From Jannaschia maritima (GTDB lineage: Bacteria; Pseudomonadota; Alphaproteobacteria; Rhodobacterales; Rhodobacteraceae), in NCBI RefSeq assembly GCF_030973515.1, contig NZ_JARGZA010000001.1, positions 124,001 through 188,000 on the forward strand: 64,000 bases of DNA, given 5' to 3'. This document shows, one piece after another, positions 37,632 to 45,682 of the stretch. A program made the translations under genes and the position numbers. The first letter of the stretch is position 1, and each line of letters starts with the position of its first letter. A model generated the notes under the pieces. It made no database searches. It saw nothing but the letters and a program-made list of their open reading frames with translations, and was not told the DNA's origin.

Positions 37632-38598
37632 GGCGTCCTCCCCGTCCCGCGCCGCTCGCCGCGGCGGCTGCCTTGGCGGCGTCGGGGAACGTCGCCCCGT
37701 CCCGCACGGCGTCGAGGATCCGGGTGAACCCGATCCACGTCCCGCCGTTCGGGTCGTGGTTCATCAACAGGTTGGCGGCGTGAATCGCCTCCATCTCCTG
37801 AGAACGGACGGGGTTCATGATCGCGGACGTCATGCCTGCCCCGATGGCCATCGGTAGGAACGCGGCGTTTACCCCGTGACGGTTCGGGAGTCCAAAGCTG
37901 ATGTTGGATGCGCCGCAGGTGGTGTTGACGCCCAGCTCCTCGCGCAGGCGGCGCACCAGCGCGAAGACCTGATGGCCCGCGGTGGCCATCGCGCCGATCG
38001 GCATCACGAGCGGGTCGACCACGATGTCGTGCGCCGGGATGCCGAAGTCGGCCGCCCGCTCGACGATCTTCTTCGCCACGGCGAACCGGACATCCGGGTC
38101 CTCCGAGATGCCGGTGTCGTCGTTGCTGATCGCCACGACCGGGACGTCGTACTTCTTGACCAGGGGCAGAACGAGTTCGAGCCGCTCCTCCTCGCCCGTC
38201 ACGCTGTTCAGCAGGGGGCGCCCTTCGGCGGCCGCGAGCCCGTTCTCCAACGCGCCGGGGACGGAGCTGTCGATGCACAACGGCACGTCGACCAGCGCCT
38301 GGACCCGTTCCACCAGCTGCTTCATCAGCGCAGGCTCGACAAAGTTGTTGTCCGCATAGCGCGGATCCTCCGCCATCTTGTTGGTGAACACGGCGCCGGA
38401 ATTGACGTCGAGGACCATCGCCCCGCAGGCGACCTGCTCAAGGGCGTCCCGCTCGACGGTCGAGAAGTCGTCCATCTCCAACTCGGCGGCCAGCTTCTTG
38501 CGCCCCGTCGGATTGATGCGCTCCCCGATCACGCAGAACGGCTCATCGAAGCCGATCACGACGGTCTTCGACTTCGATTCCAGGACGGTGCGGGTCAT
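37609..38598 (-). CDS. Methyltetrahydrofolate:corrinoid methyltransferase
   Basis: A 329-residue TIM-barrel (pterin-binding, DHPS-like) protein of the MeTr/AcsE type. It transfers a methyl group between methyl-tetrahydrofolate and a corrinoid cofactor. Motifs: FCVIGERINPTGRKKLA, AMVLDVNSGAV, PLCIDSSVPGALENGL, LLNSVTGEEERLE, ISNDDTGIS and NISFGLPNRHGVNAAFLPMA, all typical. The Gly/Arg-rich C-terminal tail is unusual. It overlaps the MTHFR gene by four bases. No corrinoid-binding (MtbC-like) protein is encoded in this cassette, so the carrier must lie elsewhere. Confidence 0.92.
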   Translation of the reverse strand: MTRTVLESKSKTVVIGFDEPFCVIGERINPTGRKKLAAELEMDDFSTVERDALEQVACGAMVLDVNSGAVFTNKMAEDPRYADNNFVEPALMKQLVERVQALVDVPLCIDSSVPGALENGLAAAEGRPLLNSVTGEEERLELVLPLVKKYDVPVVAISNDDTGISEDPDVRFAVAKKIVERAADFGIPAHDIVVDPLVMPIGAMATAGHQVFALVRRLREELGVNTTCGASNISFGLPNRHGVNAAFLPMAIGAGMTSAIMNPVRSQEMEAIHAANLLMNHDPNGGTWIGFTRILDAVRDGATFPDAAKAAAAASGAGRGGRRGGRRRA

Positions 38599-39494
38599 GC
38601 ATGTTCCTCGGTATGGCGGGACAACCAGTCCGCGGACGCAGCGATCCCGCCCAACGGGAAGACGTGGACGGCCTCGATCGCGAAGGACGGATCGGCGGCC
38701 TTGTGCTCGGCCAGGGCCGACACGAACTCCGTGGGCTCGAAGGGGCGGATCAGCTTCGTGACGTCGGCCGCGCGGCGTTGCAGGACCCGCAGCGACGGTC
38801 CGACCCCGCAGGCGACGGCGAACTTGATGAGGGTCTGGAGCTTGGCGGGTCCGGCGACGCCGATATGCACGGGAAGATCGATGCCCGCGGCCTTAATCGA
38901 CTGCGCCCACTCGATCACGGGGGCGGCCTCGAAGCAGAACTGGGTGGCGAGGGCCATCCGCGCATCCGTGCGTTCGCTGAAGGCCTGCTTCCATGCCAGT
39001 GCCTTCGACACGGTCAGCGTGCCGCCGTCGGGGTCGATGTCGCGGTTCCCTTCGGGATGGCCGGCCACGTGCAGACGCTCGAACCCGTCGAACGCACCGC
39101 TGCCCAACAGCTGCATCGAATCCGCATACTCGCCCGCCGGGCGGTCCACGCCGCCGGCCAGGATCAGGGCCTGACGGATGTCGGCCTCGCCACGGTAGCG
39201 GGCGATCCAGTCGCGGAGGGTCGCACGGTCCGGAACGATGCGCGCGGGGAAGTGCGGCATCGGCTCCATCCCCTCGGCTCGCAACCGCGCGGCGGTGGCG
39301 ACCATGTCGTCGACCGGCGTGCCGTCGATATGGGCGATGTAGACCCGGGTGCCATGGGGGAGGATCGCCCCGAAATCGTCGACCTTCTCCGCCGTGCGCG
39401 GCATCACCTCGATCGAGAAGCCCTGCAGGAACGCGGCCAACGCCGCCGGGGTGGAGTCGGCGGCGTCGTCGCGCTTGAAGTTCAGCAAGGCCAT
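38595..39494 (-). CDS. Methylenetetrahydrofolate reductase family protein
   Basis: A 299-residue TIM-barrel enzyme of the MetF family, interconverting 5-methyl- and 5,10-methylene-tetrahydrofolate. It contains FSIEVMPRTAEKVDDF, PHFPARIV, ILAGGVDRPAGEY, HVAGHPEGNRDID, ATQFCFEAAPVIEWA and HIGVAGPAKLQTLIKFA. Compared with E. coli MetF the motifs are divergent (for example GGVDRP rather than GD.P), as in paralogues of this cassette, which may work in the oxidative direction. Start overlaps the upstream stop (TGATG) and the end overlaps the methyltransferase start. Confidence 0.88.
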   Translation of the reverse strand: MALLNFKRDDAADSTPAALAAFLQGFSIEVMPRTAEKVDDFGAILPHGTRVYIAHIDGTPVDDMVATAARLRAEGMEPMPHFPARIVPDRATLRDWIARYRGEADIRQALILAGGVDRPAGEYADSMQLLGSGAFDGFERLHVAGHPEGNRDIDPDGGTLTVSKALAWKQAFSERTDARMALATQFCFEAAPVIEWAQSIKAAGIDLPVHIGVAGPAKLQTLIKFAVACGVGPSLRVLQRRAADVTKLIRPFEPTEFVSALAEHKAADPSFAIEAVHVFPLGGIAASADWLSRHTEEHA

Positions 39495-39811
39495 CAGGCG
39501 TCCCCCTCCCGTCCGCCCGCGAGGGCGACGGCCCGCAGCCGGTGGTCGGGCCAGTCGGCCTCAATCTCCGCCGCGCGCGCCTTCGCGGCGCTGGTCCCGT
39601 CGCCGTCCGCGGTGCCGTCCGGGACCTTCCGCCATTCGGCGAGATACGCGTCCGTTTCCGCCGCGCCGGTCCGCATCGCGGCGCGGTCGATGGCCTGCTC
39701 GAACCGTTCCCCGAGCTGCACCTTGGCGGCGCGACGGCCCTGGCCGACGATCACCTGGGCGGGGATGTCGCGCCAATACACGACCGTGACGTTCGCTGTT
39801 TCGGCAGGCAT
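39494..39811 (-). CDS. Virulence-factor domain (PF13769-type) small protein
   Basis: A 105-residue protein and first gene of the C1/corrinoid cassette. It begins ANVTVVYWRDIPAQVIVGQG and has KVQLGERFEQAIDRAAMRTG and YLAEWRK, matching the small domain named 'virulence factor' that accompanies this cassette in Rhodobacterales. Despite the name, no virulence role is known; the position suggests a small accessory protein for methyl transfer. ATG at 39811 was chosen by similarity; an upstream start at 39874 adds an unconserved segment. Confidence 0.78.
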   Translation of the reverse strand: MPAETANVTVVYWRDIPAQVIVGQGRRAAKVQLGERFEQAIDRAAMRTGAAETDAYLAEWRKVPDGTADGDGTSAAKARAAEIEADWPDHRLRAVALAGGREGDA

Positions 39812-39954
39812 CGCGCGCCCCCCCCTTTGTCCGATGGCCCCCTCTAGTCCCGGGGGGATCGGGGCTGCCTGCAAATTGCGGCACGGCGCCGCACGATGAC
39901 GACACCGATACCGCGATGCCCCCGCCGCCAGAAGGGCCCCGAACGACGAGATCC

Positions 39955-39971
39955 CTCAAGTCGGACTTGAG
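39955..39971. promoter_or_regulatory. 17-bp palindrome between divergent operons
   Basis: CTCAAGTC-G-GACTTGAG is a perfect palindrome with 8-base arms. It lies 144 bases upstream of the C1 cassette and 64 bases upstream of ppx. Position and symmetry suit an operator for a dimeric regulator of one or both operons. Confidence 0.55.
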
Positions 39972-40034
39972 CCGTCTTGCCGGACCCCCGTCGCTGCCAT
40001 AGGGTCCCGTCATCATCCAGGGAAGGTCGATCCC

Positions 40035-41174
40035 ATGTCGTCCGAACGGCCGGAGCGTCCGAAATCAGCGATCCTGCCCCGTCCGGTGGGCCCGGTCCGG
40101 GAGGCGCCGGTGATCCGCAAGCCCGACCCGGCGGAGCTGTACGCCGCGTTGGACCTGGGGACGAATTCCTGCCGAATGCTGATCGCGCAACCGAAGGGCA
40201 ACCAGCTTCACGTCGTCGACAGCTTCCACAAGTCGGTCCAGCTGGGCAATGGCCTGGAACATTCCGGCCGCCTGTCGCGGGGGTCGATGGCGCGCACCGT
40301 GGGTGCCCTGAAGATCTGCCGCCGCAAGATCGAGACTCATGAAGTCACGCGTATGCGTTTGGTCGCGACGGAGGCCTGCCGTCGGGCGACGAATGCGGGC
40401 GAACTGATCGATCTGGTCGAGCGTGACGCCGGCCTGTCCCTGGAGATCATCCAACCGGAGGAGGAGGCCCGCCTCGCGGTGGTCAGCTGCGCGCCCCTCG
40501 TGTCTCAGAAGGCGGACCAGCTTCTGGTGGTCGACATCGGCGGCGGCTCGACCGAATTGATTTGGATAGACCTGACGCGCGTTCCGCCGCTCGAGAAGGC
40601 GCGCGCCATCATGCGATTGCATGCCGGCTTCACGCCGGGCGACGGCGACCCCTTCCCGCGGGCGAACGTGGTGGACTGGATCTCGATCCCGCTGGGGGTC
40701 GCCACTCTGAAGGACCAGTTTCGGGACGTCGCGGACGATGCCGCCCGGTTCGCCCTGATGTCCTGGCACTTCGAGGAATGCCTGGCGGAGTTCAGCCCCT
40801 ATGCCGATGCGGCCGGCGAGGTCGATCCGGGGTTCCAGATCATCGGCACCAGCGGAACCGTCACGACGGTGGCCGCGACGCATCTGAACCTGCGGCGCTA
40901 CGATCGGAACAAGGTGGACGGGCTGCGCATGACGTCGGCGCAGATCGACAAGGTGATCCGTGGCTATCTGGCGGCGGGCCCCGAAGGCCGACGCAACGAT
41001 CCCCGCATCGGCCGCGACCGGCACACGTTGATCATGTCGGGCGCGGCGATCCTGCAGGCCCTGCTCCGGGTGTGGCCAACCGACCGGCTGTCGGTCGCGG
41101 ACCGTGGGCTGCGCGAGGGTCTGCTCTATGCGCAGATGTCCGCAGACGGGGTGCTGGAGGACGGGCCGTTCTGA
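40035..41174 (+). CDS. Ppx/GppA family phosphatase
   Basis: A 379-residue member of the exopolyphosphatase/guanosine-pentaphosphatase family, which hydrolyses polyphosphate or pppGpp. ASKHA-type motifs are clear: LYAALDLGTNSCRMLIA, RLVATEACRRATNAGE, LLVVDIGGGSTELIWID and IIGTSGTVTTVAATHLNL. The first 35 residues are a Pro/Arg-rich extension. It lacks the C-terminal HD domain found in longer Ppx proteins. Which substrate is preferred cannot be told. It precedes rlmE by 41 bases, probably in one operon. Confidence 0.92.
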   Translation: MSSERPERPKSAILPRPVGPVREAPVIRKPDPAELYAALDLGTNSCRMLIAQPKGNQLHVVDSFHKSVQLGNGLEHSGRLSRGSMARTVGALKICRRKIETHEVTRMRLVATEACRRATNAGELIDLVERDAGLSLEIIQPEEEARLAVVSCAPLVSQKADQLLVVDIGGGSTELIWIDLTRVPPLEKARAIMRLHAGFTPGDGDPFPRANVVDWISIPLGVATLKDQFRDVADDAARFALMSWHFEECLAEFSPYADAAGEVDPGFQIIGTSGTVTTVAATHLNLRRYDRNKVDGLRMTSAQIDKVIRGYLAAGPEGRRNDPRIGRDRHTLIMSGAAILQALLRVWPTDRLSVADRGLREGLLYAQMSADGVLEDGPF

Positions 41175-41215
41175 CCGCCCTGGCGCGGGCGCGTCCGACG
41201 GCCTAGCTGCATGCC

Positions 41216-41932
41216 ATGGCGAAGAAACCGGGAAACACGTCGGGACGCGGACGTCGCGATCTCAAGGTGAAGGTCAAGACCGCGCGCGGTCGGCGTCTGT
41301 CGTCCACCCGGTGGTTGGAACGGCAGCTGAACGATCCCTATGTCGCGCGGGCGCGTGCGGAAGGGTTCCGCGGGCGGGCCGCGTTCAAGATCATGGAGCT
41401 CGACGATCGGTACGGGTTCCTGACGCCGGGCGCGCGCGTCGTCGACCTGGGTTGCGCCCCCGGCGGGTGGCTGCAGGTCGCCGTGCCCCGCATCAACGCC
41501 CTGGGGGATCGCGCTGGCCCCCGGGGTCGCATCCTGGGCATCGACCTGCAGGAGGTCGACCCCGTTCCCGGGGCGGAGATCCACGTCCTGGACTTCCTGT
41601 CGGACGGGGCGGACGATCGGATCAAGGCATGGATGGACGGACCGGCGGACGTCGTCATGTCCGACATGGCCGCGTCGTCGTCGGGCCACAAGCAGACCGA
41701 TCATCTGCGCATCGTGGCGCTGTGCGAGGCCGCGGCGGACCTGGCCTTCGGGATCCTGGCACCCGGCGGCACCTTCGTCGCGAAGGTCCTAGCAGGCGGC
41801 GCGGAGCAGGGATTGCAGTCGGTCCTGAAACAGAAGTTCGACAGCGTCGCGAACGTCAAGCCGGGGGCGAGCCGTGCGGATAGTTCCGAGAAGTTCGTCG
41901 TCGCCCGGGGGTTCCGCGGCCAGTCGACTTAA
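41216..41932 (+). CDS. rlmE: 23S rRNA (uridine-2'-O-)-methyltransferase
   Basis: RlmE (FtsJ/RrmJ) methylates U2552 in the A-loop of 23S rRNA. The 238-residue protein has a basic N-terminal tail (about 30 residues), then [15 protein letters not shown], the SAM motif [39 protein letters not shown] and [11 protein letters not shown]. The K-D-K-E catalytic set is intact. Its stop codon lies within the CtrA-type box of the next gene. Confidence 0.96.
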   Translation: MAKKPGNTSGRGRRDLKVKVKTARGRRLSSTRWLERQLNDPYVARARAEGFRGRAAFKIMELDDRYGFLTPGARVVDLGCAPGGWLQVAVPRINALGDRAGPRGRILGIDLQEVDPVPGAEIHVLDFLSDGADDRIKAWMDGPADVVMSDMAASSSGHKQTDHLRIVALCEAAADLAFGILAPGGTFVAKVLAGGAEQGLQSVLKQKFDSVANVKPGASRADSSEKFVVARGFRGQST

Positions 41933-41943
41933 CCCCGCCTTAA
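41929..41943 (+). promoter_or_regulatory. CtrA-type binding site (TTAA-N7-TTAA)
   Basis: TTAA-CCCCGCC-TTAA exactly matches the CtrA consensus TTAA-N7-TTAA. It starts inside the rlmE stop codon and ends 81 bases before the chemoreceptor start. TTAA is rare in this G+C-rich window, so an exact pair at the right spacing is unlikely by chance. CtrA controls motility and chemotaxis genes in Rhodobacterales. Confidence 0.6.
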
Positions 41944-42024
41944 AGTCCGTCCTGCATCGATCGCACCGACCATCGTGCGAGGGTGCCGCATCCCACGGCC
42001 CCACGCAGGCGAGGGACGGGTGAC

Positions 42025-44004
42025 ATGCGACTGACCATTCCGATCCGCGTGATGATCCTCGCGCTCCTGGCGCTGGCCGGCTGCTCGGCCGTCGCGGTAG
42101 TCGGATGGGTCGCGCTCGACCGGGCCGGTGCGGTGACGCGTCACCACATCGCCGAGACGCTGCCGGCCCTGTCGAATCTTCGGCAGAGGCGCGACGACAT
42201 CGTCCGTCTGCACGATCTCACGAACGAGTACATGCTGTGGCAGGTCATGGACGGGCCGGAGGAAACGCGCGCTGCCCTCCGCTGGGAGCTTTCCCAGCTG
42301 CGTCAAGCGTTGAACAATCACGTGATGGCGGGCGCGATCGAGGCGGGGCTGGCCTATGGCTACGACGACGCCCGGGGCAACGCGATCAGCCTCGCGACGC
42401 GCGACGCGGCGGCAGGGTTCGCGGCCCTGCAGGCCACCGGCGAACCGTATGCCGCCCTGATCGCCTCGATCGACGCGCAGGTCGCGGAAGCGATGGAGGA
42501 GGGCGAGGCCGGGGGCGTGGACGCCATCGCGATGACCCGGGATGCCCGCGACCGCCTGCCCTTGCTCGCGGGTGGCATCGGCTTGGTGCTCCTCGTCCTG
42601 TCCGGAACCCTCGGCCACAGGTTGTCCCGCGATGCGCGCCGCATGACGGGGGCGATGACCGACCTCGCCCGTGGCTGTCTGGACGTCACGATCCCCGCTG
42701 AGGGTCGGACGGACGAGTTCGGCCGCATGGCCTTCGCCATGCGGACGTTCCGCGAGAACGCGCGGGAGGCCCACGAAGCGAACGCGCCGCGCGAGAAGGT
42801 GCAGGCCGCCGAGAGGGCCCGACGCCGCGAGGACGCCGATCGCCGCGATCGGGCCGCCGCGACGGCGGCCGCGGATGCCGAACGGACCGCACGCGAGGCC
42901 CGCACCGCCCGGGAGCGGGCGGACCGGGATGCCGTCCTGCAACGGGAGATCGCGTCGATCGTCCAAGCCGCCGCGGAGGGTGACTTCACCCGCACGGTCG
43001 ACGTGGGCGGGGCCGACGGCATCCTGCGGGACCTGTGCGTCGGATTGAACGCCGTGACGGAGCAGGTCCGGGTGTCGACCGAGGCGCTGTCGGACATGCT
43101 GCGCGCCATGGCGCAGGGCGATCTGCGCCGCCGTGCCTGCGATGCCCCCGGCGTGTTCGGGCGGCTGTTGGCGGATGCGAACGCCACGGCGACGCAGCTC
43201 GGCGGGGTGATCGGTTCGATCTCGGAATCGTCGCGCACCGTGACCGCCGAGACGGAGGAGCTGATGCAATCCTCCGCCGATCTGTCGGCGCGAACGGAAC
43301 GCGCCGCGGTCAACCTGGAGGAAACCGCGGCGTCACTGGACGGTCTGGTCCGAATCGTGCGGCAATGCGCCGACGACACGAAGGCCGGAGACGATCGCGT
43401 GCGCGACGTCCGTCGCAACGCCGCGGATTGCAAGCGGGTGGTCGGCGACGCCGTGGACGCGATGGCGAAGATCGCGTCCAGCGCCGACCGGATCTCCTCC
43501 ATCACGGAACTGCTGGACGAGGTCGCGTTCCAGACCAATCTCCTTGCGCTCAACGCGGGGGTGGAGGCCGCGCGCGCAGGCGACGCGGGCCGCGGCTTCG
43601 CGATCGTCGCGTCGGAGGTGCGGGCGCTCGCGTCGCGCACCGCGAAGGCGGCCGCCGACATCGACGGGCTGATACGGGAAAGCGCATCCCACGTGGCGGA
43701 TGGGGTCGAACTCGTCGGCGATACGAACGACGGGTTGAGCGCGATCGAGGATTCCGTCGGGCACGTCTCCACCCTGATGGCCACGCTCAAGGATGCCATG
43801 GTCGATCAGGCCGGCAGCTTGGACGACGTCAACGCGGCCTTGGCCGAACTGGACGGCGTCACCCAGTCGAACGCCGCGATGCAGGAGGAGATGACCTCCG
43901 CCACGCACGCGCTGTCGGTCGAAGCCAGGACGATGGGGGATTTGGTTGACCGGTTCAGCCACTCCGATCGGGGCGTCGCCGGGACGGAAGCGGACGCCGC
44001 CTGA
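42025..44004 (+). CDS. Methyl-accepting chemotaxis protein
   Basis: A 659-residue transmembrane chemoreceptor. TM1 is at about 9-31 and TM2 at about 178-198, enclosing a roughly 145-residue periplasmic sensor of unknown ligand. A HAMP domain (to about 245) is followed by a highly charged coiled coil rich in Arg, Glu and Ala (about 250-310) and a second HAMP-like segment ([12 protein letters not shown]). The signalling domain follows, with its hairpin tip at about 498-530 ([33 protein letters not shown]). No C-terminal CheR/CheB tether is seen. A CtrA-type box lies upstream. It meets ilvH tail to tail, 3 bases apart. Confidence 0.94.
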   Translation: MRLTIPIRVMILALLALAGCSAVAVVGWVALDRAGAVTRHHIAETLPALSNLRQRRDDIVRLHDLTNEYMLWQVMDGPEETRAALRWELSQLRQALNNHVMAGAIEAGLAYGYDDARGNAISLATRDAAAGFAALQATGEPYAALIASIDAQVAEAMEEGEAGGVDAIAMTRDARDRLPLLAGGIGLVLLVLSGTLGHRLSRDARRMTGAMTDLARGCLDVTIPAEGRTDEFGRMAFAMRTFRENAREAHEANAPREKVQAAERARRREDADRRDRAAATAAADAERTAREARTARERADRDAVLQREIASIVQAAAEGDFTRTVDVGGADGILRDLCVGLNAVTEQVRVSTEALSDMLRAMAQGDLRRRACDAPGVFGRLLADANATATQLGGVIGSISESSRTVTAETEELMQSSADLSARTERAAVNLEETAASLDGLVRIVRQCADDTKAGDDRVRDVRRNAADCKRVVGDAVDAMAKIASSADRISSITELLDEVAFQTNLLALNAGVEAARAGDAGRGFAIVASEVRALASRTAKAAADIDGLIRESASHVADGVELVGDTNDGLSAIEDSVGHVSTLMATLKDAMVDQAGSLDDVNAALAELDGVTQSNAAMQEEMTSATHALSVEARTMGDLVDRFSHSDRGVAGTEADAA

Positions 44005-44007
44005 CCG

Positions 44008-44571
44008 TCAGACGGACCCCCGCGACAGCGCCGCGACGCCGGTCCTCGCGACCTCGACCAGACCGATCGGGCGCATCAGGTCGGCGAAGGCGTCGATCTT
44101 TCCGACGTCGCCCGTGATCTCGAACACGAAGCTGTCCAGCGTGCTGTCGACCACGTTCGCGCGGAATATCTCCGCGAGTCGCAGCGCCTCGATCCGCTTG
44201 TCGCCTTCGCCCGCCACCTTCAGCAGCGCGAGCTCGCGTTCCACGGACGCGCCCTCGACCGTCAGGTCGTGCACTTCGTGGACGGGGACGATCCGGCCCA
44301 GTTGCGCCTTGATCTGCTCGATCACCTGGGGCGTTCCAGTGGTCACCACCGTGATGCGGCTTCGGTGGCCTTCGTGATCGACCTCCGCCACGGTCAAGCT
44401 TTCGATGTTGTAGCCCCGGCCGGAGAACAGGCCGATGACCCGGGCCAGGACCCCCGCCTCGTTGTCGACGATCACGGCGAGGGTGTGCCGCTCCTGCACG
44501 TCCGAGAAGTTCGGACGCAGGTTGTAGGCGGAGTGGCTGGTGGCGCCACGTTTGATCTTGAGCGCGGACAT
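44008..44571 (-). CDS. ilvH: Acetolactate synthase small (regulatory) subunit
   Basis: The regulatory subunit activates the catalytic subunit IlvB/IlvI and gives valine feedback inhibition. The 187-residue protein has an N-terminal ACT domain (LAVIVDNEAGVLARVIGLFS, GYNIESLTVAEVDHEG) and the conserved C-terminal ALS_ss region (SVERELALLKVAGEG, DSFVFEITGDVGKIDAF). It lies on the same strand as ilvB but is separated from it by two opposite-strand EF-hand genes, so it may depend on its own promoter or on long read-through. Confidence 0.96.
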   Translation of the reverse strand: MSALKIKRGATSHSAYNLRPNFSDVQERHTLAVIVDNEAGVLARVIGLFSGRGYNIESLTVAEVDHEGHRSRITVVTTGTPQVIEQIKAQLGRIVPVHEVHDLTVEGASVERELALLKVAGEGDKRIEALRLAEIFRANVVDSTLDSFVFEITGDVGKIDAFADLMRPIGLVEVARTGVAALSRGSV

Positions 44572-44830
44572 CGTCCCCTCCCGGTTCCTCGACCGGGGCG
44601 ACCTTACCGTTCGCGACCTGCCGCCGAAAGGGCCAGTTCGCGCGGGCCGGTTTCCGCCCTGGGCGGCGGCCGGCGGACGGACGGGCAGGACGTCGCCGAT
44701 CCCGAGCCGGTTTTTCGCCCGGGTGGGGCCCGTCGCCGAAGGGGGATGGGCTCCCCCACCATACGCTTCCACCGTCGTGCCAGCCTCGACATCGGTCCGG
44801 GCGTCCAACTGCGACAGAAGGAGACATCAC

Positions 44831-45220
44831 ATGCCCTATGTCCGCCACCTCGCTTCCGCCGCCACGGCGATGCTGACGATGGCCGCGCCCGCCCTGTCGC
44901 AGGACACGACCACCTGGGACGGCGACGGAGACGGCATCGTCAGTCCCCAGGAGTTCGTGACCGCCTTCGGCGCGTCCGCTCCCCTGGACGGGCTCGACGC
45001 CAACGGCGACGCCCAACTGGATGCCGCGGAGTACGCCCCGCTCGAAGCGGTCCGCCCGTTCGCGGAAGCCGATAGCGACGCGGACGGGCTGGTGGGGACC
45101 GCCGAGCTGAACGGGGTGTTCTTCGTTCGCTACGACAGGAACGGGTCCGGCACGATCGACGCCGACGAACTGCCGGCGGCACAGGCGGACCTGGCGCCCG
45201 GCAGCGTCCTGGCGCGGTAG
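44831..45220 (+). CDS. Exported EF-hand calcium-binding protein
   Basis: A 129-residue protein with a signal peptide (AATAMLTMAAPALSQ) and four EF-hand loops: DGDGDGIVSPQEF, DANGDAQLDAAEY, DSDADGLVGTAEL and DRNGSGTIDADEL. It is therefore a small periplasmic or secreted calcium-binding protein of unknown partner. A good ribosome binding site (AGAAGGAGA) precedes the ATG at 44831. It is paralogous to the next gene and sits between ilvH and ilvB on the opposite strand. Confidence 0.85.
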   Translation: MPYVRHLASAATAMLTMAAPALSQDTTTWDGDGDGIVSPQEFVTAFGASAPLDGLDANGDAQLDAAEYAPLEAVRPFAEADSDADGLVGTAELNGVFFVRYDRNGSGTIDADELPAAQADLAPGSVLAR

Positions 45221-45295
45221 GATCAGGGGGCGTGCGGACTGGCCGCGATCCCCGACCGGGTTACATCCTCCCCACTGGAACGGGAGAGCTACGCC

Positions 45296-45619
45296 ATGAT
45301 CCGACCCCTGACCCTCGCCGCCGCGCTGCTGATCGGCACGGCGGCCGCAGCCCAGGATACGCCCCTGTCCTGGGCGATGCTGCCCGCGCTCGACGGCCTC
45401 GACGCCGATGCGGACGGGTATCTCACCCCGGGGGAGATCGGGGCGACCCGGGTGCCCGAAACGTTCGACCTCGACGGTGACGGTGCGTTCACCGTGGTCG
45501 AGTTGAGCCAGGGATACTTCGCGCAATACGACGCGAACGACGACGGCTACCTCGACGACGCGGAGCTGGAGGCTATGCGCGGACTGGCGGCCGCGGGGGT
45601 GTACCGGGAGGAATACTGA
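45296..45619 (+). CDS. Exported EF-hand protein, paralogue
   Basis: A 107-residue protein with signal peptide (LTLAAALLIGTAAAAQ) and three EF-hand loops: DADADGYLTPGEI, DLDGDGAFTVVEL and DANDDGYLDDAEL. The similar size, order and signal peptide suggest tandem duplication with the gene at 44831. The ATG at 45296 follows GGGAGAG. Function is unknown. It is convergent with ilvB, whose stop is 64 bases away. Confidence 0.85.
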   Translation: MIRPLTLAAALLIGTAAAAQDTPLSWAMLPALDGLDADADGYLTPGEIGATRVPETFDLDGDGAFTVVELSQGYFAQYDANDDGYLDDAELEAMRGLAAAGVYREEY

Positions 45620-45682
45620 CGCACGAACGTCGATCGGCCGGGGCCACGGGGTGCCGTCGGCCGGATTGCACGATCCACGAGG

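Noticed and set aside
39812-40034. Possible cobalamin riboswitch upstream of the corrinoid cassette
   Set aside because: No B12-box-like sequence or matching multi-stem layout is visible on the minus strand; the notable element is the 17-bp palindrome instead.
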